A stretch of 64,000 nt of DNA from Verrucomicrobiales bacterium. Its GTDB lineage: Bacteria > Verrucomicrobiota > Verrucomicrobiia > Verrucomicrobiales > DEV007. Numbering within the stretch: position 1 is the stretch's first letter; each line of letters starts with the position of its first letter. The position numbers and the translations under genes are program-made. The notes below the pieces were generated by a model. The model ran no database searches. It was not told the DNA's origin and was given only the letters and a program-made list of their open reading frames with translations. Of the stretch, positions 52,113 through 60,881 are shown piece by piece. The stretch spans positions 1 to 64,000 of the forward strand of contig DUBC01000033.1 in assembly GCA_012960505.1 (NCBI GenBank). Reading direction: 5' to 3'.

Positions 52113-53882
52113 TCATTGAATCCGCTTGAGCATCATTAGGCGAAACTCGAGTGCCGTGTTCCCTGGGATCTTCACGGCACGCAGAGTAAGTTCTCCTTTT
52201 CCTTTATTTAATTTTATTTCCCCTATTTTTACTTCTTTGAAATCCTTCACGTAAGATTCCCGACGCATGACGCGGTCATTCTCTTGGCCTCGATTTTGTA
52301 CTTCGTGAGGCTCGGTAATTGTGTAGCGGAGCTGGGATTGATTGTGACTCAGTTCTAGGACAGTGCCTTCATCTCCTTTTGGAAGTGCATAATGTATTGA
52401 AACTTCATAAGTGCCCGTTGATCCTACCTCACAGTCCCAGGTAATTTTATCTTCGGTACGTTTCCAATTCATAAAATAAGAGCAATTAGGAGCGCGTCCT
52501 GAGCGCTTTATTCCACCATGGGCCACCCCATCCCGTGCAGGGATCTGAGTCCAGGGATAACCCGGGTACCCGATAATGAAGGATCGATTATCTTTACCTA
52601 ATTCGGATAGTACATTTTCCTCCCATTCGGTAACTTTCTTAAGTAGCTGTTTGGTTACTTCGGATTGGGTCTTGCTCACATCGATCTGTTGCCCTGGGTC
52701 CTTGATAAGATCAAACAGTTTTCCTTGGTGATCGAGTCGGAAACGCTGAGTCCGTGCACTGACCTTACCTTTCCAGTGATTAATTAAGGTCCTCTGTTTC
52801 CAGACACTATCTTTCTGTAGTAACAGAGGTTTCAAGCTTCTCCCGTCCAGAGTTTTTTTGCTGGTCACTGGAATGCTTGCGCAATCTGCTAGAGTAGGAA
52901 GTAAATCCATTGCCGAGGCAATCGGTTTAATGAATTTTCCTTTCGGGATATGGCCTGGCCAGCGGATCAGTAAAGGTGAGCGTACTCCGCCTTCATCCGT
53001 CGAACCTTTACGACCTTTCATTCCACCGTTCCAGCGCACGCCATTTGGACCATTATCATGGAAAAAGACCACGATAGTGTCATTTGCAATTCCTCGATCC
53101 TCAATTCTTTTAAGGATCCTTCCAACGTTCCAATCAATGTTTTCACACATCGCTAAAGCACAACGTAAGTGAGGCATATTTTCTCTCCTAGGATCTCGAT
53201 TATGCAGTTTTATTTCTTTGTCCTTGAACTTATCCCACCACTTGTCGGGGACCTGCATTGGAGAGTGGGGAGTGTTGTATGGAACATAGGCAAAGAACGG
53301 TTTTCCTTCCTTGATAGAATTATCTATGAAGGCGATGGCCTTGTTGGTGAAATCGTTGATGCAAAATCCTTCACCTTTTACAACCTGGCCATTGTGTTCT
53401 AGGGGAGGGCTGAAATAATCTCCCCAGTGCCCGGAGCAGAATCCATAAAATTCATCAAATCCACGACCGTTAGGATGGTAAGGATATTGCATTCCATTAT
53501 GCCATTTCCCAAATGCGCCCGTGGCATAACCTGCTGATTTGAATGTATCTGCAATTGTGAGTTCATCCAGATCTAAGCGTTCGCCTCCGGTCGAGGTGCT
53601 ATACACGCCTCCCCTCACATGGTACCTCCCTGTTAAGAATTCTGCACGAGTGGGTGAACATACGGGGCAAACAAAGAAACGATCGAACCGTGCTCCGTCA
53701 TGAGCTAAAGAATCAATGTTGGGAGTGGAAAGATCTTTGTTTCCGTTAAGACTCAGATCGCCCCAACCCTGATCATCAGTTAGGATAACAACGATATTTG
53801 GTTGCTTGGCCTGAATAGTGCAAATTAGTAATAAAAAAAAGAGCCAACGGAACCGTTGTAGAATTTTTATCGTGTGTGTCAT
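52113..53882 (-). CDS. Exported sulfatase (arylsulfatase type) with C-terminal beta domain
   Basis: 589 residues from the ATG at 53880-53882, which directly precedes a signal peptide (MTHTIKILQRF then FLLLICTIQA). A longer frame opens at 53924 but would overlap the propeller gene. Formylglycine Cys75 is in CSPTRAEFLTG; LTDDQGWGD and FFHDNGPNG are metal/active-site motifs. The sulfatase domain ends near 455. The last ~130 residues (GTYEVSIHYALPKG) are a beta domain often appended to these enzymes. It is the last gene of an apparent operon with the CE15-like esterase and the PQQ-like propeller (20 bp and 13 bp gaps). Confidence 0.88.
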   Translation of the reverse strand: MTHTIKILQRFRWLFFLLLICTIQAKQPNIVVILTDDQGWGDLSLNGNKDLSTPNIDSLAHDGARFDRFFVCPVCSPTRAEFLTGRYHVRGGVYSTSTGGERLDLDELTIADTFKSAGYATGAFGKWHNGMQYPYHPNGRGFDEFYGFCSGHWGDYFSPPLEHNGQVVKGEGFCINDFTNKAIAFIDNSIKEGKPFFAYVPYNTPHSPMQVPDKWWDKFKDKEIKLHNRDPRRENMPHLRCALAMCENIDWNVGRILKRIEDRGIANDTIVVFFHDNGPNGVRWNGGMKGRKGSTDEGGVRSPLLIRWPGHIPKGKFIKPIASAMDLLPTLADCASIPVTSKKTLDGRSLKPLLLQKDSVWKQRTLINHWKGKVSARTQRFRLDHQGKLFDLIKDPGQQIDVSKTQSEVTKQLLKKVTEWEENVLSELGKDNRSFIIGYPGYPWTQIPARDGVAHGGIKRSGRAPNCSYFMNWKRTEDKITWDCEVGSTGTYEVSIHYALPKGDEGTVLELSHNQSQLRYTITEPHEVQNRGQENDRVMRRESYVKDFKEVKIGEIKLNKGKGELTLRAVKIPGNTALEFRLMMLKRIQ

Positions 53883-53902
53883 GTAGGGATCAATTGTTGA
53901 TG

Positions 53903-55150
53903 TTACGGATTCAGTTTCCAGCAAACAATTTTCTTATCTGTTCGAGCAAATATGTGTCCTTTATTGTAGGCAGGATGGGCCCATGTCTTTCCGGTAATTT
54001 GTGATCTTGAATGAATCTCAAAACTTTCCTTATTCAGTGTTACGGACAAAAGTTCACCATTTGCGTTGAGTATTAATGCGCGGTCCTGACGCTTTCCATC
54101 ATGGGCCCAGACCAGTGTTGCTTGAGGGTTTTTTCCTGAAGGCGTTACAGTGTGATTCTTAGAATCATCCCAGTACTTTTCCCCAGTTTTTATTTCGAAG
54201 CAGCTCAGACCGTTCGTCCGATCTAGTAAATAGACTAACCCATCTTTCTGAAGAGGTTGTGCCATGAGTCCACGGATATTTTCCTGATCTTCCCATAACA
54301 GCTTAACACTTTTGCCGTCCTTACCTAAGAGGAGGGCCCTTGACCCGTGCCAGTAACCACAGACAAGAACTACGTTGTCATGATAAATCGGCATGGCTAT
54401 TGAGACCCCGTATTTTATTTTGTACGGGAAGGACCAGAGAATCTCACCATTTTCTGGAGAAATTCCCCGGACATTTTCAGGTGTCCATGCAAGCATGATT
54501 TCATTTCCTGCATGCTTTATGAATGCGGGTGTTGCGTAACCTGCAGGATCATTAGAACCTGACCAGATCTTGGATCCGGTGTCAGGATCCAAGGCAATAT
54601 AGCCTCCGCTACTGCTACCTATTTGGTAAATAATAGATTTATTCCATGGTGCGGGAGAAGAAGAGAATCCCCAAATCGGACGCTTTGCACCAAAGGCCTC
54701 TCTACTATCCTTGGCCCATATAACTTTTCCGTTATTCATGTCCAGGCAGTGCATGTGACCGACTGCACCAAAAGTGAAGGCTTTACCATTGTAAATTGTG
54801 ACGGATGCCCTTGGTCCGACATCATAGCTTAGACCTTTATAGTTGGCCTCATATTGATGTTCCCAAATCAGTTCGCCGCTCTTCTCTTCAAAACAGAGTA
54901 TCCTTTCCAGATTTTTATTTTCTGGACGGTCCATTGTATAGACTTTTCCATCCTTAATGGTGATGCCACTGTATCCACCATTTATTTGATGTTCCCATAC
55001 TTTCTTGGGATTATCTATTTTAAGAGGTAGTCCAGGGCAATTCCATATTCCTTGTCCAGTTGAACCACGGAACTTGGGCCAGTCTGCTTCCGCTGTGATT
55101 AGCAGAACCCAACAAAGTATTACGCTAAATTGTGTCTTAATTATTCGCAC
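53903..55150 (-). CDS. Exported PQQ-like beta-propeller protein
   Basis: A 415-residue protein starting at GTG 55148-55150 with signal peptide (core FSVILCWVLLITAEA). Seven to eight WD/PQQ-type blades recur with motifs such as KVYTMDRPEN, GKVIWAKDS, GSKIWSGS, GEILWSF and GEKYWDDS; WPKFRGSTGQG opens the domain as in many exported propellers of these phyla. Catalytic residues of alcohol dehydrogenases were not identified, so a binding or scaffold role is as likely as oxidation. It lies between the CE15-like esterase and the sulfatase on the minus strand. Confidence 0.82.
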   Translation of the reverse strand: MRIIKTQFSVILCWVLLITAEADWPKFRGSTGQGIWNCPGLPLKIDNPKKVWEHQINGGYSGITIKDGKVYTMDRPENKNLERILCFEEKSGELIWEHQYEANYKGLSYDVGPRASVTIYNGKAFTFGAVGHMHCLDMNNGKVIWAKDSREAFGAKRPIWGFSSSPAPWNKSIIYQIGSSSGGYIALDPDTGSKIWSGSNDPAGYATPAFIKHAGNEIMLAWTPENVRGISPENGEILWSFPYKIKYGVSIAMPIYHDNVVLVCGYWHGSRALLLGKDGKSVKLLWEDQENIRGLMAQPLQKDGLVYLLDRTNGLSCFEIKTGEKYWDDSKNHTVTPSGKNPQATLVWAHDGKRQDRALILNANGELLSVTLNKESFEIHSRSQITGKTWAHPAYNKGHIFARTDKKIVCWKLNP

Positions 55151-55163
55151 CGAGCTATTAGAG

Positions 55164-56405
55164 TCATTTTGATTTCAAGTGATGATCAGCAAAATCCATG
55201 AACCTTTTCCAGTCAAAACTTTCGATCGAATGCCCACCTTCTCTTATATGATATCCTACATGGCTATCAATGATGGCTTCCCCTACAGTGGGTGAGTCTT
55301 TAGATTTGAGCGCTTTTTTGCCGAACAGTTCATAGACTTTGCTTGCATGGTAAGCTGATAGATATTCTCCTCGGCCATCGGCCCAAGTATCTTTGACTCC
55401 GCTATGGATGTATACGGGTCTGGGCGCAATGCATGCTATGAGCATGTGTTGATCGACGGGAAGATCATCCTCTTGATCTACAAATTTCCATGCATTTCTG
55501 CAGAGCCAGTAAGGAAAACGAGTGACCATTTTCTTTAGAGTTTCACCTGATTTTCTTCGCCACAGGGCAGCTCCTGCACAACCTGACTGTGCTGATATTG
55601 CCAAAGCAAACCGCTCGTCCTGAGCCGCAGTCCAGAGGGTCGTCTTACCCATCTTTGAATGTCCCATTATGGCGACTCTAGTATGGTCAATGTCATCATC
55701 TTTCTCTAGGTAATCCATTGCGCGCATTGCTCCCCAAGCGCATGCCGAGATGACTCCCCATTCACTGGCCTTAGGGAAACTTTGTCCCTTAGGGTAAAAT
55801 AATTTGTGGATACCATTACCAAAACCAACTTCGTTATGTTTGACAAGGTCTTCATGGTAAACTGCGCAGAATCCATAACCCCGATCAAAAAATTCACCTA
55901 AAGGCCAACCGTTTTTTAGTTTTCCTTTGCGGAAAGGAGACGCATCAAAATCATTTGATCTGGTATTATTAAAACTGTGCTTAAGGAAGGCAGGCGCAGG
56001 GCCCTTAACATCGTTGGGTGAAAAAACAATGAAACGCATTGTTACGTTTCCAATGTCGTTACTAATTTTAATATCAATGTCTTTTCTGGTCGCTTTTCCC
56101 TTCATGAACTTCTCATCCTCCTTGATTACTTTGAAATCAACTTTGATAGGGCTGGAAGGTTCAGGAACGCGTCCGTAAATCAAGTTACTGAAGAGTGAAA
56201 GAATTTGCGGTCTACGGATTTCATTCCATTCCTTAGTCGAGGTTATTTTTTTCCCTTCTGGCGTTACTAGCAATTTTGGGAGATCATAGTGAGGGATCTT
56301 GGCTTCATCGTAATTGACGTCGTTGTCATATTCTTTTGATTCTCTGGACTGAAGGTCAAGGAGAGGCAAAACACATAAGGGGATTGCGAATTTTATTATC
56401 TTCAT
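55164..56405 (-). CDS. CE15-like 4-O-methyl-glucuronoyl methylesterase, exported
   Basis: A 413-residue protein with signal peptide (core IIKFAIPLCVLPLL). The nucleophile Ser250 lies in GHSKMGKTTLW, where CE15 enzymes normally have GCSRxGK. Other family marks follow: AISAQSGCAGAALWRR, FPYWL, LPVDQHMLIACIAPRPVYIHSG, KDTWADGRGEYLS and the catalytic His region GGHSIES. CE15 enzymes cleave ester links of methyl-glucuronate in xylan-lignin and related uronic acid esters. The Cys-to-His change next to Ser may alter specificity. It is the first gene of the operon with the propeller and sulfatase. Confidence 0.83.
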   Translation of the reverse strand: MKIIKFAIPLCVLPLLDLQSRESKEYDNDVNYDEAKIPHYDLPKLLVTPEGKKITSTKEWNEIRRPQILSLFSNLIYGRVPEPSSPIKVDFKVIKEDEKFMKGKATRKDIDIKISNDIGNVTMRFIVFSPNDVKGPAPAFLKHSFNNTRSNDFDASPFRKGKLKNGWPLGEFFDRGYGFCAVYHEDLVKHNEVGFGNGIHKLFYPKGQSFPKASEWGVISACAWGAMRAMDYLEKDDDIDHTRVAIMGHSKMGKTTLWTAAQDERFALAISAQSGCAGAALWRRKSGETLKKMVTRFPYWLCRNAWKFVDQEDDLPVDQHMLIACIAPRPVYIHSGVKDTWADGRGEYLSAYHASKVYELFGKKALKSKDSPTVGEAIIDSHVGYHIREGGHSIESFDWKRFMDFADHHLKSK

Positions 56406-56630
56406 TTGAGTGATTAAGTAGTCCCAATTCTAATGCTTTTGAGGAATCGGGCAAGCATGACGGGATATCTTTTGATTCATTGCGTCAAAAATAAATCCAA
56501 AATTTTAATCAATACGTTTCGATAAAAGTGCTAATCAGTGACTTTCGGGTCGATTATTTGCCTCATTCATAATTATATCGACTAACCCTAACAGTAAACT
56601 ATAATTTTTGAATTACATATTAAAAGTATT

Positions 56631-57737
56631 ATGCGTAAAAATTTTCAATATTTAGTCATTCTACTTTTTTGTAATGTGCTTCTCATTCAGCGAGCGGCAT
56701 CAGAGATTCGTTACTCTTTCATCGTCTCGGCTGATCCACAGTACGTAGCCGAGAAGTCGCCACAGCCAAAGAAGTTGGATCCATTCTCAGAGCAGGCGAA
56801 TTCCCGTTTTGTGAATCTTATGAAATCCTTGGCCGGCACAAAGATTCCCGATTCGTGTGGGGGTGGATTAGTAGATGATAACATACTTGGCATTCTAGTT
56901 GCCGGTGATCTCATTGATAGTGCGGACAAGAATGGTGGCGATTACCCCGCCATGCAACGTTTTGAGTGGGCCCGTTACAAATCTGATTATGGACTGAACG
57001 GTAAGGGTGGAAAGATTCCTTTTTCCGTTTACGAGCTGCATGGGAACCATGATGGCCCACAAGGCGACACATTCATTATCAAAGAAATTATTGAGAGGAC
57101 CCGTGCCCGTGCAGGTGTCGTTAACAGATCCAAGAACGGACTCCATTACAGTTGGGACTGGGGTCCTTTGCATCTGGTAAATCTAGGTATGTTTGTCGGA
57201 GGCGGAGAAGCTCGTCGGGAAGGGCACCACTATGCTCCGCGTGGCAGTTTAGAATTTCTGCAGGAGGACCTTGCCAAGCACGTGGCTGATTCAGGAAGGC
57301 CCGTGATTATTTCTTTTCACTTACACCCCAATGGATCGGAATATGATTGGCCAAAAGAGGATCTGGCCGCTTTCATGAATACGATTCGAAAACATAACGT
57401 GGTTGCTCTTTTTCATGGTCATACGCATGGATCACCTTCGAGGAAGTTACAGTGGAACGGTACACAGTTTGGTAAAAAATTACCGCGGGGAATAGATGTG
57501 TTTAATTGTGATGATTCGGGAGCAGCAAAGACGGACCGGAAAAACCCCGGCAAGGCCGTCGGGATAAAGCACGGATTCCTGTACGTTGAATTAATTGATC
57601 GTGACGGTGACGCGAAGGATGAATTTACGATCCGCTCAGTTGCGACTGATGATAACTGGGCAACGCACCGTTGGGACCGTATCTGGACAAAACCGGCTAA
57701 GATCCCTAGCGCTACTGCGAAACCGAAAGGTTCCTAA
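56631..57737 (+). CDS. Exported calcineurin-like metallophosphoesterase
   Basis: A 368-residue protein with signal peptide (core LVILLFCNVLLI, cleavage near AASEI). Metallophosphoesterase motifs: DPQ at Asp35 (usual DxH, here Gln37 in place of His), VAGDLIDSA, GNHDGP, HLHPNGSE and HGHTHGS. The Gln replacement occurs in some family members and does not by itself abolish activity. Substrate unknown. The 225 bp upstream contain no gene that I can see; the next gene converges. Confidence 0.82.
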   Translation: MRKNFQYLVILLFCNVLLIQRAASEIRYSFIVSADPQYVAEKSPQPKKLDPFSEQANSRFVNLMKSLAGTKIPDSCGGGLVDDNILGILVAGDLIDSADKNGGDYPAMQRFEWARYKSDYGLNGKGGKIPFSVYELHGNHDGPQGDTFIIKEIIERTRARAGVVNRSKNGLHYSWDWGPLHLVNLGMFVGGGEARREGHHYAPRGSLEFLQEDLAKHVADSGRPVIISFHLHPNGSEYDWPKEDLAAFMNTIRKHNVVALFHGHTHGSPSRKLQWNGTQFGKKLPRGIDVFNCDDSGAAKTDRKNPGKAVGIKHGFLYVELIDRDGDAKDEFTIRSVATDDNWATHRWDRIWTKPAKIPSATAKPKGS

Positions 57738-57747
57738 TGGATCGGGG

Positions 57748-59094
57748 CTATTCGAATGAGATTAAAGTCTTACGCTCCTTAATGGGGTACCAGGAATCAA
57801 TTTCTTTAACCAGTTCTGCCACTTTCTTTGGGTTATTCTTAGCGAGGTTCTTTTTCTCGTGAGGATCAGAACTAAGATCAAATAGTTGTGGCCTTTTTTC
57901 GATCCTTGGATGTGTTGATTTGTATCTGTTCACTTCTCCATCATAGGTTAGAAGAAGTTTCCATTTATCCTTAATTGCCCACCTAAAGAGTAGGGTCGAT
58001 TCTGGTTTATTTAGATCAGCAATGTCATGAGCGAAGCTTTCACCAAAGATTGTATCTCTTGATATGGGGTTCTCTTTTACAAGGTGAGGCAGTAGGTTGA
58101 TCCCGGGTAATTTTTCCGGGATCTTTGATCCTGCCGCAGACAGGATAGTTGGTACGAGATCGATACTGCTGACTAATTCATTCCTCTCTGCGGGTTTGAT
58201 TTTGCTTGGCCATCTGAACATGATTGGGGTCCTTACACCTCCTTCGTAAGGGGTCTGTTTGGACCTTGAGTCGTAACCGCCACGCTTTGGGTTTTGGATC
58301 CAGCCGTTATCAGTAACATAGACAATGAGGGTATTGTCACGATCACCACTCTCATCAACAATATTGAGTAATTGGCCACACGTTTCATCGAACCAGTCAC
58401 ACATTGCATAGTATTTAGCGATGTGTATTGATCTGCCTTCCTTAGTGTATTTTTTGAGGAGCCGTTGCGGAGGATTGTGTGGAGTGTGTGGGAGGAAAGG
58501 AGCGTACCAAAGAAAGTAAGGTCTTTTTTCCTCTTTGGCCATTTTAACGAAATCCTCAATGGGCTTCATTCCGGTGCGTCCGATCCTTAGCCCATCGTCA
58601 CCGTGCCGGCCGCCGGGTTCCGGAAACCCTCTGGTCATGCCATGAGTAAAACCTGCTCTTTTAAAATTCCCTTCCCAGTACTTACCGCTCTGATGGCTTA
58701 AGTAATTTTTGGAGGAAAGTAATTCTGGTAATGTATCAAACTTATCAATGAAGGAAATGAGTTGTGTTCGCCTTTCTTTATAGAGTTTTGAATTATGGTT
58801 TGCGTATTTGGGTGAAGGATCATTGCCAGTGATTCCATGAGTCGATGCGTAATGGCCAGTGAGGAGAGTTGCTAGGGATGGTCGGCAAAGTGCGGTTGGT
58901 ACATATCCTCTTTTAAAAAGAACGCTCTCTTTTGCAAGTTTATCAATGTGTGGCGTCTTGATATCCGGATGACCCATGAATCCGTAGTCAGTCCATGCCT
59001 GATCATCCGAAATGATCAGAACAATGTTCGGACTAGAGGCCGTGACGGCCGAAAGCATGGCCAAATAGATAAAGAGTAAAATGCGCATCATCAT
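57748..59094 (-). CDS. Exported sulfatase with CRPSL formylglycine motif
   Basis: A 448-residue protein with signal peptide (core RILLFIYLAMLSAVTA). The conserved Cys70 lies in CRPSLATLLTG; the usual Arg of CxPxR is Leu74, a variant shared by one branch of environmental sulfatases. Metal motif LIISDDQAWTDYG and YVTDNGWIQNP are present, as well as FRWPSKI. Activity depends on whether the maturation enzyme accepts this motif. The gene lies 77 bp downstream of the aquaporin gene on the same strand. Confidence 0.87.
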   Translation of the reverse strand: MMMRILLFIYLAMLSAVTASSPNIVLIISDDQAWTDYGFMGHPDIKTPHIDKLAKESVLFKRGYVPTALCRPSLATLLTGHYASTHGITGNDPSPKYANHNSKLYKERRTQLISFIDKFDTLPELLSSKNYLSHQSGKYWEGNFKRAGFTHGMTRGFPEPGGRHGDDGLRIGRTGMKPIEDFVKMAKEEKRPYFLWYAPFLPHTPHNPPQRLLKKYTKEGRSIHIAKYYAMCDWFDETCGQLLNIVDESGDRDNTLIVYVTDNGWIQNPKRGGYDSRSKQTPYEGGVRTPIMFRWPSKIKPAERNELVSSIDLVPTILSAAGSKIPEKLPGINLLPHLVKENPISRDTIFGESFAHDIADLNKPESTLLFRWAIKDKWKLLLTYDGEVNRYKSTHPRIEKRPQLFDLSSDPHEKKNLAKNNPKKVAELVKEIDSWYPIKERKTLISFE

Positions 59095-59171
59095 AGTTCT
59101 ACATATGTAAGAAGAGAAATCGAGTCTTTTCCTGATTGGGTTTCAATCAAGAATTAGGAATAGGACGATTT

Positions 59172-59927
59172 CTATTTTCGTGAAAAGAGAAAGTTTCCAA
59201 TCCATGCGCCGGTCAACGCTCCTCCGCAAGGTGCAAGGACATAAACTGTGAGCCAGCCGATACCGTTATGGGAGAATGGTACAGTTTCCCATCCGGCAAT
59301 GGCTGAGAAGAATCGAGGAGCAAGGTCTCTGGCAGGATTGAATCCTGCTTGTGTTAGTGGGGCAAAAACACAGATCAAAGTCGTCAGCGCCATTCCGATA
59401 GCGATCGGAGTCATTGGTCCGGGACCTGATTTATTTTCGTTAGCCGTGAACCCGAAAATCACAAGAGCCAATAAGAGCGTCCCTAAAAATTCTGCACAAA
59501 TGGCATTTATATGAGAAACGGATTCGGGATAATATTCTCCGAATATTCTGGCTGTGGCAACACTCGCCGCATCTCCTCTTGTGATGTGTCTTGATTCTTC
59601 GAAAGAGCTGATCTGGCTTTCAAAGAGAAAGAAAACTGCCGATGCTGCAATGAATGCTCCAAGCAATTGGGCTGCAAAGTAACCTGGGATCCGGCGCTTA
59701 GGAAAGTCTGTCTGGAATGCGAACGCGAGTGTGATGGCTGGATTAAAGTGAGCTCCACTGTGATGGGTCGTTAAATAGATCGCGCAGGCAAGGCCCAGTC
59801 CCCACACCGCTGCTATTTGAAAAATTCCTTCCGTTGCATCAGTGGTCACGGAACCGGCAACGATTCCTAGTCCTAAGAAGACCATGATAAAGGTTCCAAT
59901 GACTTCGCTGGCAAACCACTTCGGCAT
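59172..59927 (-). CDS. MIP-family channel (aquaglyceroporin) of the ars operon
   Basis: A 251-residue membrane protein with six predicted membrane helices and two half-helices. NPA boxes are FNPAI at 62-64 and FNPARDL at 197-199; Arg200 and Asp201 indicate the glycerol-type (GlpF) pore, which also passes As(OH)3. It is the third gene of arsR-arsC-channel. In Sinorhizobium meliloti such a channel (AqpS) replaces the ArsB pump: arsenate enters by phosphate transport, is reduced, and arsenite leaves by downhill flow. The same role is inferred here. Confidence 0.85.
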   Translation of the reverse strand: MPKWFASEVIGTFIMVFLGLGIVAGSVTTDATEGIFQIAAVWGLGLACAIYLTTHHSGAHFNPAITLAFAFQTDFPKRRIPGYFAAQLLGAFIAASAVFFLFESQISSFEESRHITRGDAASVATARIFGEYYPESVSHINAICAEFLGTLLLALVIFGFTANENKSGPGPMTPIAIGMALTTLICVFAPLTQAGFNPARDLAPRFFSAIAGWETVPFSHNGIGWLTVYVLAPCGGALTGAWIGNFLFSRK

Positions 59928-59952
59928 AATTATTTATGATTTCTGTTAATAA

Positions 59953-60390
59953 TTATTCTGTATGTGTTGATCGTATTCCTGCGGCGTACGCTTCGAATAC
60001 CAGTTTAATTTCGTCTCTCACTTTCCTGAAAACTTCCATAATTTCATCTTCACTGCCCTCAGCATGAGCCGGATCTTCAAATCCCCAGTGATGTCGATGG
60101 ATCTGACCAGGGTAGGTCGGGCAGGCCTGATCTGCATTACCGCAGATCGTGATGACCGTGTGGATTTGCTGTTCTAGAAAATCATTCATATGTTTCGAAG
60201 TATGATCGGATATATCAATTCTGATCTCTTCGAGTGATGCTATTGCCTTCGAATGCACGTATCCTGAAGGATCTGATCCTGCGCTTGCTACTTCAAGGAG
60301 ATCTGATGCGACATTGCGCAAGATACCTTCAGCCATATGGCTACGGCACGAGTTTCCGGTACATAAGATAAGCACTGTAGGTTTTTGCAT
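59953..60390 (-). CDS. arsC: Arsenate reductase, low-molecular-weight phosphatase type (thioredoxin-coupled)
   Basis: 145 residues from the ATG at 60388-60390, which gives the standard start [17 protein letters not shown]; a longer frame would overlap arsR. The P-loop C(x)5R is Cys10-Arg16. The redox relay Cys83 and Cys90 ([10 protein letters not shown]) matches the Cys82/Cys89 pair of the plasmid pI258 enzyme, which supports thioredoxin coupling. It reduces arsenate to arsenite in the cytoplasm. It lies 10 bp downstream of arsR and 25 bp upstream of the channel gene. Confidence 0.9.
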   Translation of the reverse strand: MQKPTVLILCTGNSCRSHMAEGILRNVASDLLEVASAGSDPSGYVHSKAIASLEEIRIDISDHTSKHMNDFLEQQIHTVITICGNADQACPTYPGQIHRHHWGFEDPAHAEGSEDEIMEVFRKVRDEIKLVFEAYAAGIRSTHTE

Positions 60391-60400
60391 AGATTGTAAA

Positions 60401-60757
60401 TTAGTTAGTGGAAGGACAGCAGGCAGCCGATATGTCCATCTCATGAAGATGCTTTAGATCAGTTCTGAAAGTGGGATCTTCACTGGTCAGATCCTGTAAA
60501 CATTTAAGATTGTTATCGAGGATAGGATTTACCTTCTTTGTGATACGATAAATCATCCAGTTTGCTCGCCTCTCAGATTCGACCAGTCCATGAGACTTTA
60601 GGTAGGCAAGGTGCTTGGATACCTTGACCTGGGTCTCTCCCAATATTTCCTGTAGATGGCAGACGCAAAGAGCTCCATCACTTAAAAGGTTGAGGATTCT
60701 TAAGCGAGTCTTATCGCAAAGGCAGCGATAAACTTGGCACAACTCATCAGAGTTCAT
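60401..60757 (-). CDS. arsR: ArsR-family arsenite-responsive repressor
   Basis: A 118-residue winged-helix protein: [11 protein letters not shown] start, [12 protein letters not shown] with Cys31 and Cys33 in the metal-sensing helix (as in the CVC of E. coli ArsR), the recognition helix [18 protein letters not shown], and the wing ANWMIYRI. A further Cys pair lies near the C-terminus (AACCPSTN), which may contribute to the As(III) site. It heads the operon with arsC and the channel and probably represses it through the palindromic sequence just upstream. Confidence 0.92.
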   Translation of the reverse strand: MNSDELCQVYRCLCDKTRLRILNLLSDGALCVCHLQEILGETQVKVSKHLAYLKSHGLVESERRANWMIYRITKKVNPILDNNLKCLQDLTSEDPTFRTDLKHLHEMDISAACCPSTN

Positions 60758-60762
60758 TCAGT

Positions 60763-60800
60763 AATATTCTTATATAAGTATATACCTGTAAAGGAATATT
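60763..60800. promoter_or_regulatory. Candidate ArsR operator
   Basis: A perfect 10-bp palindrome CTTATATAAG (60769-60778) lies between AATATTC (60763-60769) and its inverted copy GAATATT (60794-60800), 6-43 bp upstream of the arsR start. This is the expected position for autoregulation. Confidence 0.6.
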
Positions 60801-60881
60801 GTTACTAATTTGATATGATCTTTCTGTTATTATTCCTGAAAGCCGGATAATAGCCTTAAGGGCTCCTGCCGCATCACAGCC

